Shown: piece after piece, positions 44,976 to 55,831 of the stretch
Position numbering within the stretch: the stretch's first letter is position 1
Layout of the letters: every line of letters begins with the position of its first letter
The notes under the pieces: model-generated
The model's input: the letters and a program-made list of their open reading frames with translations, nothing else
The model's database searches: none
What the model was told of the DNA's origin: nothing
Program-made: the position numbers and the translations under genes
From: Heterocephalus glaber
Lineage: Eukaryota; Chordata; Mammalia; Rodentia; Bathyergidae
Reading direction: 5' to 3'
Assembly (NCBI RefSeq): GCF_000247695.1
Contig: NW_004624781.1
Span: forward strand, 11,452,632 to 11,516,631
Length of the DNA: 64,000 nt

Positions 44976-45530
44976 TCTTCCAGAAGAGAGGGCCATAGGC
45001 GCTTACAGGAAATGAATTTTGCTAGTGTGAAGAGCAAGCTAGATCCCCGAGCACACCAGAGTCACTACAGGTGGCTGAATGAGCAGTCTGTCCTTTACGC
45101 CAGCCCATTCTGAGGGCTTCATTGGGTATTCACCTTTCTAATGACAAACCAAGACTCCAGCACCTACACGAGGCCATTGATTATCTAATAAGTTCCAGCG
45201 CTGGACAGAGTGGTGTCTTCCCTCTGGGCACACTACATATATTCATTATTAGTGTCTTTAAAAAAAAAAGTGACTATTTTTCTTTGGCTAGGTAAATAAG
45301 AACCAGAAGCTATTTATTGTCTCAAAAAAAAAAATGTAGTTCCCTTCAGAGGCAGCTAGTTTATTAATTTGATTGAATTTTCTCTTGGGGTTTTTTCCTT
45401 TCTGGGAAGTCATTTTAGCAGAGTCCTAATGCCCCAGAGAGCACTGCCCTAAAAGAGTGTGAAGTTCCGCTCTGATTTGGAGGCTTGCTCACACTGTAGA
45501 AACCCGGCCTCTTCCCTTTCATCAGCTATT
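44976..45530. other. No recognised feature
   Basis: Unique sequence. 45250-45400 is AT-rich with TTTATTAATTTGATTGAATTTT (seen in pieces) and could be conserved; not tested. Confidence 0.4.
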
Positions 45531-45617
45531 GGGGGGGGGGGGGGGGACCGGGGATCGAACTCAGGTCCTTGCACTTTCGCAGCAGGCAGCAGAACCACTG
45601 AGCTAAATCCCCAGCCC
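45531..45617 (-). mobile_element. ID-type SINE with poly(C) tail
   Basis: ACCGGGGATCGAACTCAGG ... GCAGAACCACTGAGCTAAATCC is a reverse ID with intact box sequences. In place of the T-run expected on this strand there are 16 Gs (45531-45546), so its sense-strand tail is poly(C). The flanks TCATCAGCTATT (45519-45530) and TCATGAGCTGTT (45618-45629) match at 10 of 12, a target duplication that places the G-run inside the insertion. Confidence 0.9.
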
Positions 45618-45629
45618 TCATGAGCTGTT

Positions 45630-47076
45630 TATTGAGACCACAGTATAGGTTTCTGTCTCTAGGCAGAGTCTGTGCCTGCACAAAGCTGAGTGAGTTCTGC
45701 CCAGGGAATGTTTAAAATGTAGTGAAATAGGGTGAATCCTGCCAGGTTCGGATCTCTCCTTGATACATCAGATGAAGACTTGCAGTGTGTCTCCTATTGC
45801 TTGATAAACAGCAGCTACCCAGTGACTCTGCAAGCCCCTGCTCCTCACTTACCACATTGGGTCCCCCAACCCCAAAATACCACCCAGAAACCCACACTGC
45901 AGTGGCACCAAGCAGTCTTGGGCAACCAAATTTAGGCAAAACCAAAGCCACATGGCTGGTGTGCTTGCTGTTGGAGGGTGGAAAATCTGACTTGTCTGAG
46001 CTATCAGGGCTGAAGAGACCACCATGCTGAGGGAGAGAACTGAGAGTTCTTTGGTTGGCATCTCACTAAAGATCACACACCAGGAGCCCAACCAGGGGAG
46101 AAAGCAAGGCAGTCAGCGAAAAGGTTTCTATCCTATTGCTCCTCTGGCAACCAGTACCAAACTGGATTGATTCTTCTTTTGAATGAGTTGATTGAGTGCT
46201 CTGAGGTCATGCAGACCTGAATAACTGGGCGTGTTCCCTTTTTGTTACACTCTATATAGCTCCCCTCTCTCACCCGAGGCAGGTGCATGCATGGTCCTTG
46301 GAAGCCTCTCTAGTACCTGCCACCTGCCTCCCACCTGGGGAGCCTAGAAGGATTAATTAGATAGATGTTCGATATACTTTACATTCCTTGGAGAAAGATT
46401 CTACATAAAAGCAAAGTATTATTATTTCTGGGAGTGATGATACTTATTAGCTCCTTGTAGGACCATTAAGCAAATAGATTATGTTTCCCTTTAGAGAAAT
46501 TATCTCCGGGTTTTCCTCATTCTTACAGTCTATAGAACATAGTATACTCTTAAAAATTTTTTCTAAGTAATTTTGAAAGGGAGGAGTCTGGTGAGCTGGT
46601 GAAAGGGGATGGGGTAGATTTCTAACCCTAAGCAAACTCCAGAGGCTTGTGTTCGAGGGCTTAGTCACCAACGAAAATAGCTATCACTATCATCTTCTCT
46701 CTGATTTTATAAGATGCCCTTGTCTCCCTTCGAATAATTACACACTAAAGACAGCTCTACATTTCTAGCTTTGTTCGTTTTATGGCCTTTTGCCCCAGCA
46801 ACTGCTAAATCCTTTGATTAAATCACACTGTAGTTAAGTGACTGTTCAGAAATCACAGGGTCATCATTACAAACATACTTGTGGTGATATTTTACAAATT
46901 TATAATGTAAGCTGTGAGTGGAAAATTTTAAATCCAAACTGCAGTCTCCACAGAAGTCTCAGGGAAAAACTCAAACCAGTATTTTCCACACTGTATCAAA
47001 ATTTCTTCTTTGGTATTTAATACACATTCAACGTTCAGATAAAACCAGTTGACCTACCCTACCTTTTGGAATATTT
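45630..47076. other. No recognised feature
   Basis: Unique sequence; overlapping frames at 45712-46091 on both strands without splice sites. Confidence 0.45.
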
Positions 47077-47203
47077 TTGTTTGTTTGTTTTTGAGACAGA
47101 GTCTTGCAATAGAGCCCAGGCTGACCTCGAACTCCTGCCAATACTCCTGCCTCAGCCTCCCAAGTTTTGTGATTACAGGTGTGCACCACCATGCCTAGCT
47201 TCA
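47077..47203 (-). mobile_element. B1 SINE
   Basis: TTGTTTGTTTGTTTTTGAGACAG, GAGCCCAGGCTGACCTCGAACTCCTGCC, CTGCCTCAGCCTCCCAAG, TTACAGGTGTGCACCACCATGCC: the reverse strand of a 7SL-derived monomer with no ID part, so a B1 and not a B4. Confidence 0.9.
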
Positions 47204-48510
47204 TTTTGGATCATTTGACAGAAGGAAGTAAAAGCTGGCCAGGTTTCTTCACTGTGTAGGAAGGAAATTGTTTGCTCTCTGTCTTTTTTGGGGGGTGGTG
47301 GCCCAAAAATGCCATAGCAAAGATGAGAACCTGGCTAGCAGGAAAGCAAAAGCAACCATGAATCAAGAACAACAATGATGAATACTTGAGCCCTTCAAGT
47401 GAGTTGCTGTGTGGCTTGGAGAAGAAAACTCAGAACAAGTGTTCATACCACCTCTGTGGGCTCAAAAAGGGAAGTACCAGCCCCTTCTGGCCACAAGGAG
47501 AAGCTGATGCCAGCAGGACCTTAAATCCTGGACCCATCCACAGGGATGCTTGAGGTGGTCCTGGAGAGGGCATGGTGTCATGTGCGAGCTTGTTCACACC
47601 CAGGTCGCTCCAGCCCAGGGAACCCACCTAAAGGCCCTCAAGCCAGTGCTGTGTAGCCCCAAAAGGTAATGGTGGTGTGGCCGGAATGTCGAAGCAGCAG
47701 GGCCAGGTCAGGTATGAGTTTCTGTGACGCAGAATTCTGTGAAAGAGCACCTATCCACTCGTCCTAGGTCCTCTGGCTTTAGGGACATTTCCTTGCTGCA
47801 GGGCATTCCTGGCTAGCCTTGTATTTTTATCTTGTATTTCCTGAGAATCTTACACTCCCTTCTGAGGGATTTAAGCAAAACCAACCAACCTCTATGGATA
47901 GTAGGAGGAGGGAAAAAGGCAACAACAGAGACTTCCCTGGGGAGAGCCCTGGCGTGGACTGGTTTTATTTTTTGCGTCTCAGCCTCTTCAGCCCCACGCT
48001 GGAAGAGCCTGCTCTGCATCTCCAGGGAGCCGCCCAGGCCACATGACAGCCCGGTCTGTGAGCCTGGTTTGCTCTCAGGCTGGGTGTGATGAATAGAGGG
48101 AAGTGACCCTTTCCAAGTGCACCCTCACGTGCCCCTCCCTCAGCTCACCTCCAGCCCGAAACCTCCAGAAAGCACCCAAAGTACTTTTTTAAAGTAGCTT
48201 TGAACACATCCTTCCTTTTACACCGAATGTCAGTTTACTTGTAGTCACCTTCTTCTTGAAGCCTGCCGTCTGCAGTCCAGGGTGAAATTCCTTCAGGACA
48301 GGAAGGGCTTTCAAAAGTACATTTCATTAGAATCATTGTGTTTTAAAAGAGGTTTCAACAAATAATCAAAATCAAGTTGGTTTTATTATGCCCACCATAA
48401 AAGTAAAACAGTACTCGTTATTTTTAAAGAATTGAAAAAGAGAGATAAAACCTCGGTTAAAATTTTAGTATGTTTCCCTCTAGAATTTTTCTCTCCTTTT
48501 TTAATATTTT
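47204..48510. other. No recognised feature
   Basis: Unique sequence; nothing recognised. Confidence 0.45.
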
Positions 48511-48514
48511 TTTC

Positions 48515-48545
<31 letters not shown>

Positions 48546-48547
48546 TT
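48511..48547. repeat. (TTTC)n microsatellite
   Basis: About nine TTTC units. The Lys/Glu/Arg-rich reverse frame across it is a repeat artefact. Confidence 0.95.
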
Positions 48548-49186
48548 AGTGCTTTTTTTCCCCCTCTACTCCCAGGTAATATGATTCCAGGTACATATGT
48601 GTAGTATTTGGCAGTAGATGACATTAATGAGAATGCAGGGATGTGGCAGGATGTGTCTAAAATACTCCCCAGAATTCTCCAGCTCCTTCTCTGCTCACGT
48701 CTGCTCAAAGCTGGCCCCTCCTTGGTCCCTGAATCTAATCGCCATGAAGCAGATTAAGCGGTGGAGCTCCAGTGGTAAAACCTGCTTGGGACTGTCCAGT
48801 CCTAAGCTGCACTCCCCACCCACATCTGCTGCTGCCGAATGGTGAATTTTCATGCTTGACTGCAGAGGGCTTGGTACAAGGGGTCTTTCAGGAGCTCTGT
48901 GTTCACAGAGGGAAGTGCAGCCGAGTGGGAATGTGGCCTGCAACACGACTGACACATGCGGCTCCCGTGACACGTCCCACTCACTGCTGGATCTTTCAAT
49001 AGACACAGGGCCACTGAGAGCATTCCAAGGTGAAAACCTAACATCACTTGTGTGAAGTTGAGGGTAAAGCCCTTAACCCTGGGACTTAATGAAAACAAAA
49101 TTAAGTGCTTCTTTAAGCAGCTTAGATTTATCTTGTCAGTATAAGTGATGGAAGGTTTCTTTGTATGCTTTAGAATGAGACTGTGT
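48548..49186. other. No recognised feature
   Basis: Unique sequence with several overlapping frames on both strands; none supported. Confidence 0.45.
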
Positions 49187-49187
49187 G

Positions 49188-49220
<33 letters not shown>

Positions 49221-49230
49221 CGCGCGCGCG
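49187..49230. repeat. (TG)n(CG)n compound tract, Z-DNA-prone
   Basis: About 12 TG units pass directly into about 9 CG units with strict purine-pyrimidine alternation. (CG)n next to (TG)n is the classical sequence most prone to left-handed Z-DNA. Nine consecutive CpGs are unusual for methylated mammalian DNA and suggest recent expansion or lack of methylation. Confidence 0.95.
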
Positions 49231-51887
49231 ATTGTGTTAATCTGAAGCATCGTCTCCTTGCTTCATTATGTCACCATCCACTCTGTCCCTTTATGATAGA
49301 CAGGGCTCGACTATTCCCTTGCCCTAAACTTAATTACTTTGCAATTAATTCTTTGTTGAAAATAGCAAGGCTCCTAAACTTGGAACATCTCATTGTGAGG
49401 AAAGGCTGTTTATGGATAGAGGTCGAGGGGACGTGTTGGAATATTCTGCAGCACTGCCACAGATATTCTGAATGAAGATGGTGAGCGACCAAAGGCCCAT
49501 TCCAAACAAGGCGGCTGGGGAAGGAGAGGGCTTTCTCCAAGTAGACTGGGTTAGAGTCAGCCTTGGAGAGTGAATTTTGAACATAAGATCATAGAAAAAT
49601 CTCCTTCCGATCTTAAGGAACTAATTTTTTTTAGGATCTATTGTATGATACCCGTTTGTACAATTCATTATTTTAGCTAACCCTTGTGCAGTGTTCCAAG
49701 TGAGGGGATGCTAATATTATTGTCACAATGATGCAACTTGTTTAGATGACACACGTAGCCTTGAAGGGGTTCAGCCCATGCTGGTTTACACCCCCCAAAA
49801 TCGCGGAGGCCCCATCACAGCCCTGTAAGAAAGGGACCCTCAATATTCCAGATTTCGAGAAGTGAAGACTAAGGCTGTGAATGGGGAGGTGCCTGGTCCA
49901 GGTCCCCCAGCCCTCACCCTGCCCTTGCCTTGTCCTTGTCCTCCACCGGCTTGTGCAGACACCTTTCAGATGTGGCTCTTGGTCAACTGAGTGCTCCCAG
50001 GAGGAAGGAGGACTCACCAAAGCATGACCTTTATGAGCAGTGTTGTCTCCCCGCATCCGGGACCTTTGAAGAGCAGAGACTGATGAAGCGGCCTAGATCA
50101 CCCAGCGGCCCTGTCCATGCCGCCCCATCCATCTTCCCTGCAGACAGCGGAGGTCGTCCTGAGCACCTTTGTGATACAGAGGGAAGAAGCACCGTCCTTG
50201 TCTGCTAAAAAGCCATCCGAGCATGGGAGGACATGTCCAGGACAGGGCACTCCCAGAGCACATGCCACCAAGGACAGCCAGGCTCAGCCAGTTGTGCATG
50301 GAGCAGGTCGCAGACAAGAGTGATGAGTGTGTGTGTCTCCACGGTTACAAGGGAGGCAGAGGAAGGACACTGCACTGGTGTACAGAATTTGCCCACTTTA
50401 CCCAAACTTTAGAGACACCGAGCCTCTGATTAGAAGACTGTCTGTGACACACTGTCTCCTCACTTCCTGCATGAAACTTCTCTCTAACTTCTCCGGTCCC
50501 CTTGAGTACATTTTGGTTGTGGCCTGTTCCCCTCTTTAGACTGAATGGAGGAAGCTTTGGGTACAGTACTCTTAGGAAGATAAGGTGCTTTTGATTCATT
50601 CAGAAAATATTCAGGAGCTATTTTCCAAGGAACTAAAGCCATTGTCCCCGTAACATACTTGGAAGGGATGATGTTTTATACCCTCCGGGATGGAGCGGGG
50701 AAGGAGACAGTGTACCTGGAGAGCAGGATGGGTAGAAATAGTGACGCCCCATGACAGCTGTAGGAATGGCTAGAATAAGAAAGAGCAGGGCACCTTTCGG
50801 TGATTCCAGAAAGCTGCCCCGTCCTGTGCTGGACGCCTTGGACTAGTGCATGAGACATGTCCTCACCCTTCCCTTCACGAATGCCCTTTCCCATAGCAGG
50901 CTGTACAACAGACCACGGTAGGCTTTCTGAGCATGCACTGTGGAATTAGTCTAGTAAAGGAAAGCGGGGGGTGGTGTTCCTGGCAGAAAGAACAGAAGAC
51001 TCAAAAGCTCAGCAGTCTTTCAGAATGTGGAACGTTTAGGGAGCTGTAAAGGGTGGGAAACCAGGTGCCTTTCTTCATTAAGGCACTTCCTGGATGCTTG
51101 ACTACAGCATTATCCCTGGAAGACATTTATCGCTGATGAAAAACACCGATGAAGAGATTCCTGACTTCTCTCCCTGCTTTACTGACTGGGCCATTCCTTC
51201 CCCGTCACAGAGTAGAGATGAGTGTAAGTTAAACTTGGGCCCCATATCATGGAGGAGGAAGTGATCCCTGAGGGTAAAATCAAGGAGCCCCCTTACCTGT
51301 CATCACATCAACTCTGCTCGGAAGATTGCAAGGGTTGAGGAATGGTCAGACAGCTGTCCTGCCCTTCCAGGGGCTTTGCCTCACTTTCCACACTTGCTGA
51401 AATTACGACTGCAAGTACATTCTTGTAGTGGATGTCACTGTCCTGGCAAAAGGGAGAAAGAACAATTTGTTGCATATTTGAACTGATAGATAAATTGGTA
51501 TTTGAACCTCATGCAATGACCAGCGTGCAGTTATTCTTCCCCTGCTCAGTATTTTTTATTTTTTGGCTTTTTTGTTTTGTTGTGTTGTGTTTTCAGAAAG
51601 TATGTACTTCCCTTGCCTGCTGGCTTCTCCTAATGAGGACACTTGGCACATCTGGGTAGGAAAGCCCTCTCTCAGGCCACTTCCTCTCTCAAAGCCTCTC
51701 TGGCTCTCCTCTTGGACAAAAGGCGGATGTGCTAGGGGACAGGACAGGGGTCCCTGTGTACCCCCTCAGAGATGGAGAAGCCCTCTTATCTCCCGGAATA
51801 TAATTCTGATCTAAGCAAAGGAGTAAATAGCACAAGGCGCCTTTTTAAAAAACAATAGAATCAGGCTTATTTTGAAAATTCTTGGTA
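49231..51887. other. Mostly unique sequence
   Basis: 51597-51655 (plus strand) has a long T-rich acceptor (TTTTGTTTTGTTGTGTTGTGTTTTCAG) and a weak donor (TCTGG-GTAGGA). It is open in more than one frame, so it could be a non-coding exon or chance. The rest shows nothing recognised. Confidence 0.35.
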
Positions 51888-51920
51888 GTGCTCACTTCGG
51901 CAGCACATATACTAAAATTG
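51888..51920 (+). pseudogene. U6 snRNA 5' fragment (retrotransposed)
   Basis: GTGCTCACTTCGGCAGCACATATACTAAAATTG equals the first 33 nt of U6 snRNA with one change (CGC to CAC at the eighth base). The rest of U6 is absent and there is no poly(A). Direct repeats flank it: TTGAAAATTCTTGGTA (51872-51887) and TTGAAAACACTTGGTA (51918-51933), 14 of 16 identical, as expected for L1-driven target-primed insertion. The last TTG is shared between U6 and the repeat. It cannot act as U6, since the Sm-like/La 3' end and the ACAGAGA region are missing. Confidence 0.9.
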
Positions 51921-52009
51921 AAAACACTTGGTAGATAATAAAATATCCACTAGTAATTTTCATCGTGGGCAAATACTAAATTTATCAGAGATAAAAGTGA
52001 AACTTTCTG

Positions 52010-52200
52010 TTCTGCCAGCGAATTGGTGCACAAAGTGTTCGTTGTTGGTAGCGCAGAACTGTGCTTTCCCTGCCACCATCCCCATTTCACGTGGAAGTCA
52101 GGAAACATGGCCAGGATCACTCAGTGAAAACAAATCTAGGAAGTGAGTGCTCCAAATGTCGGGGTTTGGCCCCATTTTCTAAAAAAGGATGAGATGACTC
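52010..52200 (-). mobile_element. MIR SINE fragment
   Basis: CACCATCCCCATTTCACGTGGAAGTCAGG-AAACATGGCCAGGATCACTCAGTG ... AGGAAGTGAGTGC follows the reverse MIR (ccattttacagatgaggaaactgag...cccaaggtcacacagc...agtaagtggc). The GTGAGT here belongs to the repeat. Confidence 0.6.
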
Positions 52201-52669
52201 AAATTCTACATGTAAAATTGGGACCTGGAATTTGGCTCTAATCCTTTTGATATTCCTGGGTTTTTGTCTGACATGAGACACAGTGACTTCTCTCTCTCTG
52301 GAAGAAAGCAAAGAAAGACATAAGGCAGTTGGCGTGTTGTTTAGACTCAAATCTCAAGAAGCAAAGTGGAATCGTTTATCTACAAGCTAAGCTAAAAAAA
52401 AAAAAGATAAAGATAAAAGTATATCTAGATAAATTCCATTTGAATTTTTAAGTTAAATAAGGAAAATAAAGCCATAAAAGTATTTTAAGATATAAGTGAA
52501 TAGGTTTATGGATTAGCCTAAGTCTTTATCATAAAAGACTCTCTGATTAAACCCTTCCCTCTTAGATATTTTAAATTTGCATGTGTGAAAAACAATATTT
52601 AATAGGAAAAAATGTGAAGAGAGAAAAAAGCAACATATCATTACTCAGAATTCTTATAAATTAGGAAGT

Positions 52670-53090
52670 ATAGGATTAAAGCCACAATGCAAAAATGAGC
52701 AAAATTCTGAACAAGCAGTTAACAAGACAGGTAATGCAAAAGTCAGAAAACTTACACAAGGATCTTAAAAATAAAGAAATATAAGTTTTAAAACCTTATG
52801 AGCCAACTAAGCTAATTAGGATTTACTTTTTACACTTATTTTCAGTGTTGGTAAGGGAGTATACTACTCCAAGAATTAAAAATTGGTACATCCTGTCTGC
52901 AGGACAATTGGATGAAATATATTCAATTGTTTCTAAAAGTTAAACTTTCAGAACTGTACCTTTTAAAAATAACATGCCACAAAAGGTATATGTTGTGTAG
53001 ATATTTATGCTAGTGGTTGCTTTTAACAACCAAAGAAGAAATAACATAAAGAGAATGATTATCAGTACATGGTAAGGTTAACGTGAATTT
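52670..53090 (+). mobile_element. L1M LINE ORF2 3' fragment, decayed
   Basis: AAAAATGAGCAAAATTCTGAACAAGCAGTTAAC, then TGTTGGTAAGGGAG, AAAATTGGTACATCCTG, CAATTGGATGAAATAT, AGATATTTATGCTAG-TGGTTGCTTTTAACAACCAAAG follow the L1 ORF2 series (aaaatgggcaaaagatctgaa... gtgttggcgaggatg... aacaacctaaatg). Strongly AT-drifted and full of stops. Confidence 0.6.
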
Positions 53091-53535
53091 TTAGATCTCT
53101 CTTGAAAAAAATTATTTGTTGTTATTTTCCAGATTTAAAAGGATGATGACCCTTCTTAAGAATGGTATTGAAGTCCTTTCCCAGTGGTATGTGTAGTAGG
53201 GGCTGAGGTTATGTGGTCAGCCCTGCAGGAAGGAATACTTTATCACTGACATTGCTGCTGTCAGCACATGGTGTTAATCAAAAGCCAACAGCTTTTAGTT
53301 GGGCTTTTTATTGTTTTTAAATCATTGTCTACACCCAGGACAGCTGGGTGACGCGGGTGATGCATCCCACACTGTCCTCTTCTTCAGACTGCCCGTGGCT
53401 GCTTATAATCCCGGACAAACAAGGGAAGGGGCCACGTTTGGTATCAGCATGAAGCAAGTCAGAATCACTCAAAATTGTGCTCTATGCCAATTTCTACAAT
53501 AAGATGCGAAATAATTTCATGAGTGCAAACATCAA
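53091..53535. other. No recognised feature
   Basis: Unique sequence; nothing recognised. Confidence 0.4.
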
Positions 53536-53755
53536 AGAGACTTCCGTCTGGCTTCCTGAGGTGACCCTACTTCGGTGGCTGTGGCTGCCCTCACTTTGTA
53601 GGTGACTGTCATAATCCGCCATATCGTGTGCGCTGTCCCCACGGGGGCCGTGTGACAGTCCTCTGCCGCAGCTTTGCAAGGGGGAGGCATGCTGCTGCTA
53701 GAGGTACAACTCAGTGTTTCCATTGCCGAGAAACTCTGAGTGAGACACCATCGAA
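53536..53755. other. CpG-retaining unique patch
   Basis: About ten CpGs in 220 bp (TTCCGTC, TTCGGTGG, ATCCGCC, TCGTGTGCGC, CACGGGGGCCGTG, GCCGCAG, GCCGAG, ATCGAA) against a CpG-poor background. CACGGGGGCCGTG (53640-53652) is nearly palindromic. Overlapping minus-strand frames exist without clear splice sites. It could be a regulatory element or an unrecognised exon; unresolved. Confidence 0.35.
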
Positions 53756-54820
53756 TATGAATGGAAATTCCTGCAGGCACCCCATAAATTTATTATAAAG
53801 CACTGGATTTTTGAAATAACAACAATAACTTATGAAATTTGAGGAAAATGTAAAAAATTAGAAATTTATGTCTCTTCAGGGTCACTATAGCCCCCAGAAT
53901 CTACTGAGTTGGGGGTCTGATTTCACGCACACGGGAGCAGCCGAATCACAGCAGCAGGGGCGAGTGGCTCTGAGGGCTCCTGTACTGGGGACCAGAGAGA
54001 GAACTGATGTGGGGGTGGGGGGTAACGATCCAGGCAGCTCTGTAGGCTGAAGCAATAAGAACTGCTGGAGAGATAGTGCTGGGATCACTTTTTAAATCCA
54101 CCTGTGTAGGATCCTTGGAAAGGACATAGTTAGGTATTGGACTGGCCCAGGAAGGTACAGACAGGGGAGGCTGCATTCCTACAGCCGCTTGGGATACAGA
54201 GTGTCTTACCAAGGCCTGTGGATCTCAGAACAATATGTTGAGTATCTAGAACTCTTTATACCAATATATTTCCTACTGGCTCGAAAGGAAGTCATAAGAA
54301 GAGGTAAAATGTGTATTGCAGAAGTGCTCAAATTTGCACAAAAAGTAATCAATCCCTACATTTGGCATGACTTTTAGTGCACTAGAGCTGTACAGTCTCT
54401 CCCCTGCTTGCCATGATAGCCACTCCAAACTGAAGGCAGGACACACGGCCTTTTTCAGAGACCAGGCACCAGTGTTGCCCCTAGTTCTGCTCTAAGTACA
54501 CATCCTCCAGATGCCCAGCTTTCCTGCAACGGTTCCCCACCTCTGGAAGCAAGTAATATTTATAAATTGTATTTTACCAATGTAAAGAGCCCCATCTCTC
54601 ACTCCTTATGTTGAAAGTTGATCAGAAAAATCAGGACCAAGTCCTGTGAGAATAAATCTCCTCTAAGACTACACCGAATCTAGGAAAACCAGGTCCTTTG
54701 CCTTTGCTCTGGCTTCACCTCAGCATTTTCTCCTGTAGCAGAAATAATGTGTTTAGTCATTTTGGAACAATGGTTTAACACATTTATTACATGGCTGTTA
54801 TTTGTATGTCTCTCTGCCTG
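53756..54820. other. No recognised feature
   Basis: Unique sequence; nothing recognised. Confidence 0.4.
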
Positions 54821-54962
54821 GTAGCTCTGAACTACCAGTGGTACATGCGTGACTGTCCCATTGGGTGACATGGGACAGTCCCATCGGGTGGTATGAGCTG
54901 CTGACAGACCAGTCATGCATGTACCACTGGTCATACAAGCTACCTAATGGGACAGTCATGTA
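54821..54962. repeat. Nested inverted repeats, possible cruciform
   Basis: ACCAGTGGTACATGCGTGACT (54834-54854, 21 nt with the next base) pairs with 54911-54931 at 20 of 21 positions, and the match extends outward in part to GTAGCT (54821) / AGCTAC (54937-54942). Between the arms, GACTGTCCCAT (54851-54861) pairs perfectly with ATGGGACAGTC (54870-54880). A third copy, AATGGGACAGTCATGTAC (54945-54962), is again complementary to the first arm. So one ~20-bp unit appears three to four times in alternating orientation. No transposon family is recognised. Confidence 0.8.
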
Positions 54963-55730
54963 CTGCAGGTTGTTCAAGCCTGTGGGAACATATTAGTACA
55001 TTAATAACTGATGGTGCTAGTCCTAGAATTTAGGCTCTACCAGTGTTCTATGGGGAGTGGATCAAAGGCAGCAAGCAAGAGTCATGTAAAGTGAGTATCT
55101 TGCAAAGCCAGAATTCAGCATGGTGAAAAAAAAAAAAAACACCCTACCTGACTGAATGTATGGAAACAGGAGCTATTTAGACTGTCAGAGGCCATGTTTA
55201 GGGGGAAGTGGTAGGAGGGGAAGAGTGGAAGGAAGGGCATTAAAACATAAAGGAAAAAGGAGAAAATGCCAGCTTCCCCCTGTTCCTTAGCTTGTGGAAT
55301 TAGGGAATTGTTTCATAATCCAAGCCAGCAGCTTGAGATTTGGCCACATTACCTTAATTTTTCTGGAGTGTCTTTATTTTTCATAAGTCACCTTAGGTGG
55401 AAAGACAGCGGCACTCTCGTCAATGAATCAAATGGCAGGAGGGATGATCCAGGAGCCCGATTGCCCCCGGGCCAGTGCATGGTGTGTCTTCTGAGGCTGG
55501 TCTGGGCTTGGATTATAGGTTAAATGAATAGTCCCCGTTAGCGAGCTCATAGGACGGCTCCGTAGAGGAAGGAGACTCTGTACCTTGAATGTCACCATGA
55601 AGAAAAGGTAGTGCTCTTAGAAAAGTTGACACTGCCACTTGGCAGTGTCTTACTGTCATTGTTGAACTATAGAAAATGATGCCTTACAGTGAGGCTTGGA
55701 GTTTCAGCACAGTATATAATAAGACCTCTG
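54963..55730. other. No recognised feature
   Basis: Unique sequence with an A-run at about 55125-55139. Confidence 0.45.
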
Positions 55731-55818
55731 CCAGGGATTTAGCTCAGTGGTTCCACCGCCTGCCTCATAAGCGCAAGGACCCGAGTTCGATCCCCGGTAC
55801 CAAAAAATAAATAAATAC
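55731..55818 (+). mobile_element. ID-type SINE with intact B box
   Basis: CCAGGGATTTAGCTCAG, GGTTCCACCGCCTGCCTCAT, GAGTTCGATCCCCGGTACC and an A-rich tail with TAAATAAATA. It is flanked by AATAAGACCTCTG (55718-55730) and AATAAGACTTCTG (55819-55831), 12 of 13 identical. The first bases of the element are missing or replaced. Confidence 0.95.
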
Positions 55819-55831
55819 AATAAGACTTCTG

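Noticed and set aside
48457..48708. Lys/Glu/Arg-repeat open frame (minus strand)
   Set aside because: It is the translation of the (TTTC)n microsatellite.
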